A DNA stretch of 64,000 nt from Brotonthovivens ammoniilytica (GTDB taxonomy: Bacteria > Bacillota > Clostridia > Lachnospirales > Lachnospiraceae), in NCBI RefSeq assembly GCF_025566885.1, contig NZ_JAOQJQ010000002.1, forward strand, positions 62,001 to 126,000. Direction: 5' to 3'. The translations under genes and the position numbers were made by a program. Shown piece after piece: positions 25,326 through 34,296 of the stretch; the stretch's first letter is position 1; each line of letters starts with the position of its first letter. Below the pieces are notes generated by a model. The model was not told the DNA's origin. It saw nothing but the letters and a program-made list of their open reading frames with translations, and did not search any database.

Positions 25326-25760
25326 ATGGAAAATCTATTAATCAGCAGTTGTCTGTTAGGTGTAAACTGTAAATATAACGGTAAAAATAACTATTTGCCT
25401 TTAACAGAGCGTTTAAAATCAGATTATCATTTGATTCCTGTATGTGCGGAAATATTTGGGGGTCTTCCGATACCGAGGATTCCCTCTGAAAGATCCGGGA
25501 GTACAGTAATTAATAAACAGGGAGAAGATGTAACAGAAAATTTTGTGCGCGGAGCAGAAGAAGTGTTAAGGCTGGCAAGATTTTTTGACTGCAAAACAGC
25601 CTTATTAAAAGAACGAAGTCCATCCTGTGGATATGGAGAAATATATGACGGAACATTTTCCGGCAGAACTATATCAGGAAACGGTGTATTATCTGATCTT
25701 TTAAGAAAAGAAGGAATCAGGATTTACAGGGAATCTGATATACAAAAATTACTAAAATAA
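25326..25760 (+). CDS. DUF523 (TudS-like) protein
   Basis: A 144-residue protein of the DUF523 family, some members of which are [4Fe-4S]-dependent desulfurases of thiouracil (TudS). Conserved cysteines are in SSCLLGVNCKYNG and KERSPSCGYG, and the VCAEIFGGLPIPR motif is typical. I chose the ATG at 25326 where the family sequence begins; an in-frame extension to 25302 lacks a ribosome site. It is a single-gene unit convergent with pta. Confidence 0.85.
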   Translation: MENLLISSCLLGVNCKYNGKNNYLPLTERLKSDYHLIPVCAEIFGGLPIPRIPSERSGSTVINKQGEDVTENFVRGAEEVLRLARFFDCKTALLKERSPSCGYGEIYDGTFSGRTISGNGVLSDLLRKEGIRIYRESDIQKLLK

Positions 25761-25763
25761 AAA

Positions 25764-25803
25764 CCGCTGATTGACAGATCATCATTAATCCGTAAATCAG
25801 CGG
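25764..25803. terminator. Terminator between DUF523 gene and pta
   Basis: CCGCTGATT and AATCAGCGG form the stem between the convergent genes, with an A-run on the left side for pta. Confidence 0.6.
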
Positions 25804-25841
25804 AAAATTCTGCATTTGCAGGCTTTTTATTTATTCAATAC

Positions 25842-26816
25842 TTAGCTTAATGCTGCTGTAATAATTGCCATAGAATATACTTCTAATGCATTACATCCTC
25901 TTGATAAGTCATTAATCGGTGCATTTAAACCAAGAAGGATTGGTCCATAAGCATCAAATCCACCCAGACGCTGTGCGATCTTATAACCAATATTACCGGC
26001 ATTGATATCAGGGAAAATAAATGTATTGGCATGTCCTGCTACTTTAGAATCCGGGCATTTTGTTTCCGCAACTCTTGGTGATACAGCTGCATCAAACTGA
26101 AGCTCACCCTCAATAGGAAGCTCAGGAGCGGCTGCTTTAGCTTTTTCACATGCATTGCGTACCTTATCTACATCTTCACCTTTTCCGGAGCCTAATGTAG
26201 AGTAGCTTAAGAAAGCGACTTTCGGATCTACACCAAAGATCTTAGCGCATTCGGATGTTTCCAGTGCAATTTCAACAAGATCATCTTCTGATGGTTTAAT
26301 GTTAATTGCACAGTCTCCCATTGCCAGAACTTCGTTATCTCCTGTTGCTGCTTCACGAACAAGAATAAAGCAGGAAGATACGATTTTATTGCCAGGTTTT
26401 GTTTTAATTAACTGCAGAGCAGGTCTTACTGTATCAGCAGTTGAATAGGTGGCTCCTCCCAGCAGACAATCTGCGATGCCCATTTTTACTAACATAGTAC
26501 CAAAGTAATTGCCTTTAGATAATGCTTCACGGCACTGTTCCTCTGTCATTTTTCCTTTACGGAGTTCTACCATTTTTTCTACCATGGCATCCATTTCAGG
26601 ATAATTCAAAGGATCAACGATTACAGCTCCGTTAATGTTAAAACCGGCATCTTCAGCGGCCTGATAAATCTCTTTTTCATTTCCTACAAGAATTGGTTTT
26701 AAAAATGTTCCGGAAAGAAGTCTGGATGAAGCTTCCAGAATACGTGGATCACTTCCTTCGGTAAAAACAATAGTACGCGGATTTTCTTTTAATTTCTGTA
26801 TTAATTTTTTAAACAT
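25842..26816 (-). CDS. pta: Phosphate acetyltransferase
   Basis: A 324-residue class I (short) phosphotransacetylase converting acetyl-CoA and phosphate to acetyl phosphate, the first step of substrate-level ATP formation by acetate production. Family sequences include RTIVFTEGSDPRILEA, GDCAINIKPSEDDLVEIA, YSTLGSGKGEDVDKV and GNIGYKIAQRLGGFDAYGPILLGLNAPINDLSRG. The start at 26816 is chosen for its GGGAGGA. No acetate kinase gene adjoins it in the window. Confidence 0.94.
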   Translation of the reverse strand: MFKKLIQKLKENPRTIVFTEGSDPRILEASSRLLSGTFLKPILVGNEKEIYQAAEDAGFNINGAVIVDPLNYPEMDAMVEKMVELRKGKMTEEQCREALSKGNYFGTMLVKMGIADCLLGGATYSTADTVRPALQLIKTKPGNKIVSSCFILVREAATGDNEVLAMGDCAINIKPSEDDLVEIALETSECAKIFGVDPKVAFLSYSTLGSGKGEDVDKVRNACEKAKAAAPELPIEGELQFDAAVSPRVAETKCPDSKVAGHANTFIFPDINAGNIGYKIAQRLGGFDAYGPILLGLNAPINDLSRGCNALEVYSMAIITAALS

Positions 26817-26926
26817 AGATGTTCCTCCCATTAATTAAATACTCGCTATTTATATTTTAAACGTTTCTTCTTAAAATTCAAGGGAATTTTCCTGATTTCA
26901 TGTATCTTTTCAGACACTTTTTCAAA

Positions 26927-27601
26927 TCAGGTTTCATTATATTCAAAATCCTGATCTGTAATAGAAATACCGGCATCTGCAACAATAAAATCTTTATCCC
27001 AGGAGCCTGTCAGCAGTTTTTCCAATACATGAAGAGAGCCTTCCTTATTTTCTAATGAAAAGTCAAGAAGATCGCATACCTGACTGGCATATTCTCTAAC
27101 TGGATTTGGATCATAGCATCCGGTGTCAATTAATGTAATGCTGTCATAATGAGCATACATCATATCCATAACAACCTCACAGGTTTCTTCGTCATATTTT
27201 TCCTGCATGGTTTCATATTGCTGTATAATACCTTCCTTATCCAAAGTCCACCCTCTGGTAAGATAGATCGTTCCGGGTTTGGTGAATGCTCTGGCTGTTC
27301 TTGGTCTGCTGCATAAAAGCATATTCAGGCAGTCGTCAAATTTAGGCATTATCAGTTTAGTATCCGGACTGTATAGTCCAGCCGTTCCGTTTCCGCATAA
27401 ACCAAATGCCAGAAGAATTTCATCCTGATCCTGAAGCGTGAGAATAATTTCTTGAAGCCTGTCCTTTAATTTCTCCGGTGTATTATGGTATCCTCTGTCC
27501 AGCCATATTACAGGGTATGAAATATTTAACCTTTGAAAAAGTGAATTTAGTTCATCTTCCAGCATGGAACAGGCAATGAGAGTTCGTTTTTTATTTTCCA
27601 T
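26927..27601 (-). CDS. DUF1638 family protein
   Basis: A 224-residue protein of the DUF1638 family, which in other anaerobes often accompanies corrinoid methyltransferases. The N-terminus (LIACSMLEDELNSLF) and the AFGLCGNGTAGLYSPDTKLIMPKFDDC core are typical, with conserved Cys residues that could bind metal or cofactor. It is a single gene between pta and tRNA-Lys; no methyltransferase genes adjoin it here, so its partner is unknown. Confidence 0.75.
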   Translation of the reverse strand: MENKKRTLIACSMLEDELNSLFQRLNISYPVIWLDRGYHNTPEKLKDRLQEIILTLQDQDEILLAFGLCGNGTAGLYSPDTKLIMPKFDDCLNMLLCSRPRTARAFTKPGTIYLTRGWTLDKEGIIQQYETMQEKYDEETCEVVMDMMYAHYDSITLIDTGCYDPNPVREYASQVCDLLDFSLENKEGSLHVLEKLLTGSWDKDFIVADAGISITDQDFEYNET

Positions 27602-27703
27602 ATTTTTATATCCTTTTTAAAATTTTAATGAATATAAAATTATTATAATATTTTTCTTGCAATATTGAAACTCTTATTATATAATAATCCATGCATTCAA
27701 TCC

Positions 27704-27776
27704 GCACCTTTAGCTCAGCTGGTAGAGCAGTAGACTCTTAATCTATTTGTCCAGGGTTCGAACCCCTGAAGGTGCA
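27704..27776 (+). tRNA. tRNA-Lys(CUU)
   Basis: A full cloverleaf: acceptor GCACCTT/AAGGTGC, D arm around AGCTCAGCTGGTAGAGCA, anticodon loop ACTCTTAATC with CTT, T arm CAGGG-TTCGAAC-CCCTG and discriminator A. CCA is not encoded. A stem AGCACCG/CGGTGCT at 27807-27824 downstream probably ends the transcript. Confidence 0.95.
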
Positions 27777-27846
27777 TTTACAAAGCACTGTTTTCGATGA
27801 CGAAAGAGCACCGGGGACGGTGCTTTATGTTTAATTGGGGGAAAAA

Positions 27847-29187
27847 ATGAATACATTAGAAAATATTTCACTTGTTTTTTGTATTCCATTTGTGGGAATG
27901 CTTTTGAGTATTGCGGTATTGCCATTAATTGCAGGGGAATGGTGGGAAAAAAATAAAAAATATATGGTTATTTTATGGTCCGTTTTATTTTTAATTCCTT
28001 TTGCTGTTACATATTCTGCGGGAACTATGACAGAGGTTCTGGCAGATATTATGATTAATGATTATATTCCATTTATTGTTTTATTATTTGGTCTGTTCTG
28101 CGTTTCCGGTAATATTTCTATTCAGGGACGATTCAGAGGTTCGCCAAGAGCTAATGTTATGCTTTTGCTGATAGGAACGCTGATGGCCAGCTGGATCGGA
28201 ACCACGGGAGCCAGCATGGTTATGATCCGGCCGATTATCCGGGCAAATTCCTGGAGAAGAAGAAAAGTACAGGTAGTTATATTTTTTATTTTTCTGGTAT
28301 CCAATATTGGAGGATGCCTGACACCTGTTGGGGATCCTCCTTTATTGATGGGATTTATGCGGGGCGTTCCTTTTTTCTGGAGTCTTCATTTACTGCCGAT
28401 TATGCTGCTAAACACAGGGATTTTGCTGTCTGTTTTCTTTTTGCTGGATTTAAGAGCTTACCGGAAAGATATTTCAGAAGGTCTTGCGCCGGAGATTCGG
28501 GATATCAATGAAAAGATGAGTATTCAGGGTGTCCACAATATTATTTTTCTGATAGCAATTGTAGCTGCAGTTATTTTAAGCGGCATACTTGGAACAGTTC
28601 CCGCTTTTTCCGGTGAAATTCAGATTCTTGGAGAGGTTTCATTAGGTATCCCTGCAATTATAGAGATCGTAATTATTCTGACAGCAGCTTTTTTGTCTAT
28701 GAAAACAACAAATAAAAAAGTCCGCATTCAGAATCATTTTTCCTGGGATGCTATTCAGGAAGTTGCAGTTTTATTTATCGGTATTTTTATTACGATGGAA
28801 CCTGCTCTGCTGTTTTTGGAGGCCCATGGTCCTGAGCTTGGAATTTCACAGCCCTGGCAGATGTTCTGGGCTACCGGTGCCTTGTCAAGCTTTCTTGATA
28901 ATACACCTACTTATCTGGTATTTTTAACAACGGCAGGGACTTTAGGAGCTTCTTCTGGAATAGCTACAACGGTAGGAACAATTATGCCTGTTATGCTGAT
29001 GGCAATTTCCTGCGGTGCTGTATGCATGGGAGCTAATACATATATAGGAAATGCTCCAAATTTCATGGTGCGGAGTATTGCAGAAGGTGCCGGTATAAAA
29101 ATGCCCTCATTTTTCGGATATATGGCATGGTCAGTTTCTTTTTTAATTCCCGTTTTTATTATTGACATGTTAGTGTTTTTCCTGTAA
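27847..29187 (+). CDS. Na+/H+ antiporter, ArsB/NhaD superfamily
   Basis: A 446-residue membrane protein with 10 to 12 helices, of the ion transporter superfamily that includes NhaD antiporters and CitM/ArsB permeases. Recognisable parts are GTTGASMVMIRPII, the NIGGCLTPVGDPPLLMGFMRGVPFFW segment typical of sodium:proton antiporters, and SSFLDNTPTYLVFLTTAG. The ATG at 27847 has GGGGG upstream; a TTG at 27835 is less likely. It stands directly after tRNA-Lys and is probably its own transcription unit. Confidence 0.85.
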   Translation: MNTLENISLVFCIPFVGMLLSIAVLPLIAGEWWEKNKKYMVILWSVLFLIPFAVTYSAGTMTEVLADIMINDYIPFIVLLFGLFCVSGNISIQGRFRGSPRANVMLLLIGTLMASWIGTTGASMVMIRPIIRANSWRRRKVQVVIFFIFLVSNIGGCLTPVGDPPLLMGFMRGVPFFWSLHLLPIMLLNTGILLSVFFLLDLRAYRKDISEGLAPEIRDINEKMSIQGVHNIIFLIAIVAAVILSGILGTVPAFSGEIQILGEVSLGIPAIIEIVIILTAAFLSMKTTNKKVRIQNHFSWDAIQEVAVLFIGIFITMEPALLFLEAHGPELGISQPWQMFWATGALSSFLDNTPTYLVFLTTAGTLGASSGIATTVGTIMPVMLMAISCGAVCMGANTYIGNAPNFMVRSIAEGAGIKMPSFFGYMAWSVSFLIPVFIIDMLVFFL

Positions 29188-29240
29188 AATTAATAGTAGG
29201 TTAATATTTGCTAATTATCTATATACCATAAAAGACCTTG

Positions 29241-29272
29241 GAGAGAGGGACCGAAATTTCGGTCCCTCTCTC
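29241..29272. repeat. Perfect 32-base palindrome
   Basis: GAGAGAGGGACCGAAA is immediately followed by its exact complement, with no loop. No T-run follows, so it is either a terminator core or a binding site after the antiporter gene. Confidence 0.75.
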
Positions 29273-29297
29273 TATAACATAAACAAAAAATTAATTG

Positions 29298-29486
29298 CAG
29301 CAGAGTGAGAAATTATTTTTCCTCTGCTGTTTTTTTACTCTATAGGAAACACTGTGTTGTGATAAAGCTGAAAAGTACCGATTCCTATAGAGCAAAAAAC
29401 GCTCCGCTATGGAACGCACTGCGGCAGAATGGAATTATGTTGCTTACGCAACCCGCCGCAGGCGGAGAATGTGCTTTGCACATTCC
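29298..29486. repeat. Hairpin-rich intergenic element
   Basis: A terminator-like stem CAGCAGAG/CTCTGCTG with a T-run (29298-29336) is followed by long arms CTCTATAGGAA (29338) and TTCCTATAGAG (29382). Next is a nested structure: CTCCGC/GCGGAG, CTGCGGC/GCCGCAG and GTTGC/GCAAC (29402-29467). Last is a hairpin GAATGTGC/GCACATTC (29467-29485). The layout suggests an interspersed noncoding element or a structured RNA. The frame at 29305-29601 through it has no ribosome site. Bases 29487-29639 show nothing more than AT-rich leader. Confidence 0.55.
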
Positions 29487-29639
29487 TTTTTACTGCTATT
29501 TAAAACCTATTCTGCAGTATCCCTGGAAAATATGGAAAAATTTATATTATATATTATATAAAATTATTCAAAAAAAGGATGAAATTTTATATTTTATATG
29601 ATATGATATATTCAGCTGGAAAAAGAAAGGCAGATAAAT

Positions 29640-30374
29640 ATGAATGATACGTTTAAGAAACTAATTGGAGATAATCATAACTTCATATTTTTAGGAGAAG
29701 CCGGAAGCGGCAAAAGCGAGATTTCTATTAATTTTGCCATGCTGCTGGCTAAAATCGGTGATAAACCGGTTCATTATTTTGACATGGATATGACAAAGCC
29801 TCTGTTCCGCTCTAGAGATGTGATTCAGGAGCTTGAATCTGCAGGAATCATTTTTCATCATGAGGAACAGTTTATGGATGCCCCCACACTGGTTGGCGGT
29901 GTGAATCTGCTTCTGAGAGATGAAACCTGTTATGCTGTGATGGATGTAGGCGGTGATTATATCGGAGCCCGTTCTATCGGCGGATATGCTCCTAGAATTA
30001 ATAAAGGAAATACCATCGTATATTATGTGCTGAACGCTTACCGTCCATGGTCTGATGATATTGAGCATATTGATGAAACTCTTGGAAAGATTCTTGGTGT
30101 TTCCCATATTGAACTTGGCAGAGTACATATGGTAAACAATCCAAATAATGGTCTGACAACAACAGAAAAAGAGTTTTTGGATGGAAATCAGAAAATGGCT
30201 GATATGGTAAATCCATATATTACCGTTGATTTTGCCTGCGTCAGAGAGGATCTTTATGATCAGGTAAAAGATCAGGCCGGAGTGCCTGTTCTTCCAATTC
30301 ATCTGTATTTGACTTATCCATGGCTTTTGGACTATCAGTCTCAGGGAGAGGCTCCTGTTCCCGGACGGGGGTAG
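29640..30374 (+). CDS. P-loop NTPase upstream of 2-oxoacid oxidoreductase
   Basis: A 244-residue soluble protein with Walker A GEAGSGKS at residues 18-25, a Walker-B-like strand (YAVMDVGGDYIGARS) and a late YYVLNAYRPW strand, as in the SIMIBI/ParA-like class. It has no membrane segment. It lies 84 bases before the ferredoxin gene of the oxidoreductase operon on the same strand. It may help assemble cofactors or clusters in that enzyme, but this is inference; the family is uncharacterised to my knowledge. Confidence 0.65.
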   Translation: MNDTFKKLIGDNHNFIFLGEAGSGKSEISINFAMLLAKIGDKPVHYFDMDMTKPLFRSRDVIQELESAGIIFHHEEQFMDAPTLVGGVNLLLRDETCYAVMDVGGDYIGARSIGGYAPRINKGNTIVYYVLNAYRPWSDDIEHIDETLGKILGVSHIELGRVHMVNNPNNGLTTTEKEFLDGNQKMADMVNPYITVDFACVREDLYDQVKDQAGVPVLPIHLYLTYPWLLDYQSQGEAPVPGRG

Positions 30375-30458
30375 TGAGTATAAAAATAATGCACTAAACA
30401 TTGAACCAATGTTTAAATAAATTCAACAAGTATTATGAAAGAGGAGGATTTGATCAAA

Positions 30459-30662
30459 ATGGCAAAGATTGAGATTAGATCAGAACGCTGCAAAAGTTGC
30501 CAGTATTGTATTAAATTTTGCCCAAAAGGAGTATTGGCTGTTGGGGAAAAAGTTAATTCAAAAGGCTATGAGTATGTAGTACCAGTTAACATGGATGCTT
30601 GTATCGCCTGTTGCATGTGCGCCCGCATATGCCCGGACGGCGCGATAGAAGTGTACAAATAA
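30459..30662 (+). CDS. 2-oxoacid:ferredoxin oxidoreductase, ferredoxin (delta) subunit
   Basis: A 67-residue ferredoxin with two [4Fe-4S] motifs, CKSCQYCIKFCPKG and CIACCMCARICPDG. It is the electron-carrying small subunit of a KOR/VOR-type enzyme. The ATG at 30459 (MAKIEIRSERC) is chosen with GAGGAGG upstream; an in-frame start at 30435 is possible. It is first gene of the four-subunit operon. Confidence 0.92.
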   Translation: MAKIEIRSERCKSCQYCIKFCPKGVLAVGEKVNSKGYEYVVPVNMDACIACCMCARICPDGAIEVYK

Positions 30663-30677
30663 GGAGGTTGAAAGATT

Positions 30678-31757
30678 ATGGCAAGAGTATTAATGAAAGG
30701 CTGCGAGGCTATCGCTGAGGCAGCTGTAAGAGCCGGCTGTAGATTTTTCGCCGGATATCCTATTACACCGCAGAATGAAATCCCGGAATATTTCTCAAGA
30801 AGACTTCCGGAAGTAGGCGGTAACTTTGTACAGGGTGAGTCAGAGGTTGCATCTATTAATATGGTTTATGGTGCGGCTGCCGGCGGTACAAGATCAATGA
30901 CATCATCATCCAGCCCGGGAATCGCATTAAAGAGTGAAGGTATTTCCTATGCGGCTGCGGCACGTGTTCCAATGGTGTATGCAAATATCTCCAGAGGAGG
31001 CCCAGGAGTAGGCGCTATCCAGCCTGCACAGCAGGATTATTTCCAGGCTACAAAAGCATCCGGAAACGGCGGCTTCCAGATGATGGTACTAGCTCCTTCT
31101 ACTGTACAGGAAGCTGTTGATATGACATATAAAGCATTTGATTATGCTGACAGAGATATGAATCCTGTATTAATTCTGGCAGACGGTGTCATTGGAACTA
31201 TGATGGAACCGGTAGAGCTTCCGGAAATGAAATCTGATGAAGAAATCGCTGCAATAAGAGAAAATAAGAAAAAATGGTCCTGCATCGGACATGAACTGGA
31301 TTATGCAAACAGATCATGGATTCAGCCGGGACAGTGGGATACCCACAAGATGCAGGCTGAAAATGAAAAAGCTGCTGCACTTTACGAATCCTGGGAGAAA
31401 GACGTTCAGGCAGAGGAATATATGGTAGAAGATGCAGAAGTAGTTATTACTTCCTATGGTATTTCTGCACGTATTGCAAAATCTGTTGTTGATATTCTCC
31501 GTAAAGAGGGATTAAAAGTTGGTTTAATCAGAGCCATTACAGTCAGCCCATTCCCGTATAAATCCTATGACAAGATTGACTACAGCAAATGTAAGGCAGT
31601 TCTTGATGTGGAAATGTCTATTCCCGCACAGTTTGTAAAAGATGTGGAAATGGGAGTAAAAGGACGCTGCCCGATTGAAACATGTCTGTGCTCCGGCGGT
31701 AATATTATGAGCCGTGAAGCAGTCATTGAAGCTGTTAAGAAGATTTTTGAGAAATAA
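30678..31757 (+). CDS. vorB: 2-oxoacid:ferredoxin oxidoreductase alpha subunit (VorB/KorA-like)
   Basis: A 359-residue subunit carrying the pyrimidine-binding and transketolase C-terminal domains. Conserved segments are GYPITPQNEIPEYF, QGESEVASINMVYGAAAGGTRSMTSSSSPG and MVYANISRGGPGVG. With its partners it converts a branched-chain or other 2-oxoacid and CoA to acyl-CoA, CO2 and reduced ferredoxin in the cytoplasm. It is 15 bases after the ferredoxin gene. Whether the substrate is 2-oxoisovalerate or 2-oxoglutarate cannot be settled from the sequence. Confidence 0.92.
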   Translation: MARVLMKGCEAIAEAAVRAGCRFFAGYPITPQNEIPEYFSRRLPEVGGNFVQGESEVASINMVYGAAAGGTRSMTSSSSPGIALKSEGISYAAAARVPMVYANISRGGPGVGAIQPAQQDYFQATKASGNGGFQMMVLAPSTVQEAVDMTYKAFDYADRDMNPVLILADGVIGTMMEPVELPEMKSDEEIAAIRENKKKWSCIGHELDYANRSWIQPGQWDTHKMQAENEKAAALYESWEKDVQAEEYMVEDAEVVITSYGISARIAKSVVDILRKEGLKVGLIRAITVSPFPYKSYDKIDYSKCKAVLDVEMSIPAQFVKDVEMGVKGRCPIETCLCSGGNIMSREAVIEAVKKIFEK

Positions 31758-31771
31758 GGAGGATACGGAAA

Positions 31772-32509
31772 ATGGAATTGATTTACTCTAGAACAAAAAC
31801 AATCCAGGAAGACAAAGTATCCGGATTCTGCCCGGGCTGTATGCACAGTACGGTTGTAAAACTGATTGGTGAGGTTCTTGAAGAAATGAACCTTGTTGAA
31901 AAAGCAGTTATGATTACCGGTATTGGATGCTGTGGTCTTCACATGGACTATATCGCATATGACACAATTACTGCACCTCACGGACGTGCCTGTGCAGTTG
32001 CAACGGGACTAAAAAGAAGCAATCCTGACAGCTTATACTTTACATACCAGGGTGACGGTGATTTTGCATCTATCGGTCTTGGAGAATCTATTTCTGCTGC
32101 AAACCGTGGAGAAAATATCACAGTTATCTTCATTAACAATGGTATTTACGGCATGACAGGCGGTCAGATGGCTCCTACTACTCTGATGGGCATGAAAGCT
32201 TCTACAGCGCCAAAAGGACGTATTGCAGAAGAGCACGGATATCCGATGCATATGTGTGAAATTTTAAATCAGCTGACAGCACCTGCATATTTAGAGCGTA
32301 CAAGCTGCAATACACCGCAGAATGTAATAAAAACGAAAAAAGCCATTAAAAAAGCTTTCCAGAACCAGATTGATGGAAAGGGATTTTCTATGGTTGAGAT
32401 CGTAACAAGCTGTCCTACAAACTGGGGACTGGATCCTTTAGATTCACTGAAATTCATCGAAGAAAAAATGCTTCCGGAATTTCCACTGGGCGTAATCAGA
32501 GATAAATAG
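31772..32509 (+). CDS. 2-oxoacid:ferredoxin oxidoreductase beta subunit (TPP-binding)
   Basis: A 245-residue subunit binding thiamine pyrophosphate and a [4Fe-4S] cluster. The TPP motif YQGDGDFASIGLGESISAANRGENITVIFINNG has the GDGD...NN pattern. Cluster cysteines appear in FCPGCMHS, GCCGLH and in the late TSCPTNWG. The context is a four-gene operon with GGAGG before each gene. Confidence 0.92.
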   Translation: MELIYSRTKTIQEDKVSGFCPGCMHSTVVKLIGEVLEEMNLVEKAVMITGIGCCGLHMDYIAYDTITAPHGRACAVATGLKRSNPDSLYFTYQGDGDFASIGLGESISAANRGENITVIFINNGIYGMTGGQMAPTTLMGMKASTAPKGRIAEEHGYPMHMCEILNQLTAPAYLERTSCNTPQNVIKTKKAIKKAFQNQIDGKGFSMVEIVTSCPTNWGLDPLDSLKFIEEKMLPEFPLGVIRDK

Positions 32510-32521
32510 GAGGAAAGAGAT

Positions 32522-33067
32522 ATGGAAACAAATTTATGTGTTGCCGGATTCGGCGGACAGGGTGTCATGACTCTTGGAAAATTCCTTGCGTCAGCAACCT
32601 GCGATTCTACAGATAAAAACGTTACTTTCTTCCCATCATACGGCGCTGAGCAGCGCGGCGGTACAGCAAACTGCTTCGTTGTTATTTCTGACGATATGGT
32701 TGGAGCTCCTTTAGGTGACGTTATGGATGATCTGATTGTAATGAACGGACCATCTTTACAGAAATTTTTACCAACACTGAAAAAGGGCGGTACACTGTTT
32801 ATTAACAGTTCTATTGTATCTGATGATATCGAAAGAGATGATGTAAAAATCGTAAAAGCACCTGTAACAGAGCTGGCCCTTGAAATGGGAAATGCGAAAG
32901 TATTAAACGTAATTATGCTTGGCGTATATGTTGGATATACAGAGGTTGTTTCTCCTGAAGTAGTATGGGGAACTATTGAGCATAAGCTTGCTAAAAAAGC
33001 AAAACTGCTGCCATTAAATAAAGCAGCTTTTGAAAAAGGTCTGGAGATTGGAAGATCCCAGAAATAG
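32522..33067 (+). CDS. 2-oxoacid:ferredoxin oxidoreductase gamma subunit
   Basis: A 181-residue subunit of the KorC/PorC type. The N-terminus CVAGFGGQGVMTLGKFLA and the GAEQRGGTANCFVVISD segment are diagnostic. It completes the delta-alpha-beta-gamma set. A strong terminator follows the operon. Confidence 0.92.
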   Translation: METNLCVAGFGGQGVMTLGKFLASATCDSTDKNVTFFPSYGAEQRGGTANCFVVISDDMVGAPLGDVMDDLIVMNGPSLQKFLPTLKKGGTLFINSSIVSDDIERDDVKIVKAPVTELALEMGNAKVLNVIMLGVYVGYTEVVSPEVVWGTIEHKLAKKAKLLPLNKAAFEKGLEIGRSQK

Positions 33068-33127
33068 TAATCGCTTTTCGGTAAAAAATATAGATAATTA
33101 GCTTTGAGGGAAGCTGATAAGGGGAAA

Positions 33128-33188
33128 ACACCCCTGCAGGAACGTTTCAGATTTTCTGAATCATATACCTGCAGGGGTGTTTTTATTT
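33128..33188. terminator. Terminator after the oxidoreductase operon
   Basis: ACACCCCTGCAGG and CCTGCAGGGGTGT form a 13-base stem followed by TTTTATTT; an A-run precedes it, so it can also serve the convergent glycosyltransferase gene. Confidence 0.8.
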
Positions 33189-34271
33189 CAATTTCTGTTT
33201 TATTTTTCTTGGGACTTTTGTTATATATCTTCCCAGTTTATAGGAAGTTGAATTTTTTAGCTTCTGCAGCTCCGCGGATGCATTGTAACCGGAGGTAAGC
33301 ATTCTGTAATAAAATCCCTCCGGATCGTTAATCAGAAACTGAATATCCTGCCATCTGGCATCGGAAAATACGTCACGATTTAATTCTCCTAGTTCTTTTG
33401 CCCGGCGAAATTCATCGGAAAACCGGTTTACATATTCTTTTTTATATTCATTTCCAATTCTGTTTAAAGTAGCGGTATAATTTGTATATTTCTTATACCA
33501 GTACATATATTTAAACCGATTCCAGATTTTTTTATCCCGGGTTAAGATTTCCCGGATAAAATCATATTCTATATTCATACAGTATACCTTTTCTCTGTTG
33601 TGTACCGAAGAATTTGGATTATCTCTGCGGTTCATATAATAAGGTCTGTCGATAATCATAGCCCGTTTTCCATAAACAAAGGTCTGAAAATAAAATCCGT
33701 TGTCCTGAAAGGATGCTCCCGGTGTTTCATTATGGCGGATATGATGTTCATTTAGAAATTCCCGGCGGTAAATGCCGCTCCAGGTATTCATAATATAATA
33801 AATAGCCTGAGGGGTTTCACTGGGATTAAAAATAGTATGATAGTCTTCTTTATGTGGAGATAAATGGTTGTAGGTAAGCTCCATATTTCCATTGTTTTCA
33901 TTTCGCTTAAAACGATAAAAATCTGCCTTCACAAAATCCAGCTTGTTTTCAGATGCGATATCATACAGATCTTCATACATATTCAGGGGAACAAAGTCAT
34001 CAGGCTCTACAATACCGATGTATTCACCGGAAGCTTTTGATAAACCAATATTCATGCCGATGCCATAACCCTCATTTTCTTTGTCCACTATAATAATCCG
34101 GTGGTCTTTAGCGGCGTATTCTTTTAAAATATCCAGAGAGCCATCTATAGAGCCGTCATTGATGCAGATAATTTCAATATCATGTAATGTCTGGCGGACC
34201 ACACTTTCCATACATTCTGTAAGGTATTCTTCAACATTGTAAACAGGTATTATAATTGATATTTTTGCCAT
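33183..34271 (-). CDS. GT2-family glycosyltransferase
   Basis: A 362-residue family 2 glycosyltransferase. The GT-A fold is marked by ISIIIPVYNVEEYLTECMESVV, VCINDGSIDGS-like IICINDGS and the metal-binding YIGIVEPDDFV (D-x-D equivalent). The C-terminal half is Tyr- and basic-rich without membrane helices. It follows a second glycosyltransferase gene, so both are probably from one transcript and act in cell-surface polysaccharide or teichoic-acid-like decoration. The start at 34271 begins the domain; a TTG at 34307 is possible. Confidence 0.88.
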   Translation of the reverse strand: MAKISIIIPVYNVEEYLTECMESVVRQTLHDIEIICINDGSIDGSLDILKEYAAKDHRIIIVDKENEGYGIGMNIGLSKASGEYIGIVEPDDFVPLNMYEDLYDIASENKLDFVKADFYRFKRNENNGNMELTYNHLSPHKEDYHTIFNPSETPQAIYYIMNTWSGIYRREFLNEHHIRHNETPGASFQDNGFYFQTFVYGKRAMIIDRPYYMNRRDNPNSSVHNREKVYCMNIEYDFIREILTRDKKIWNRFKYMYWYKKYTNYTATLNRIGNEYKKEYVNRFSDEFRRAKELGELNRDVFSDARWQDIQFLINDPEGFYYRMLTSGYNASAELQKLKNSTSYKLGRYITKVPRKIKQKLK

Positions 34272-34296
34272 ATGATTCTCTCTATACTTTCTTATT

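Noticed and set aside
29305..29601. 98-residue protein frame
   Set aside because: It runs through nested hairpins, lacks a ribosome site and has no protein-like composition.
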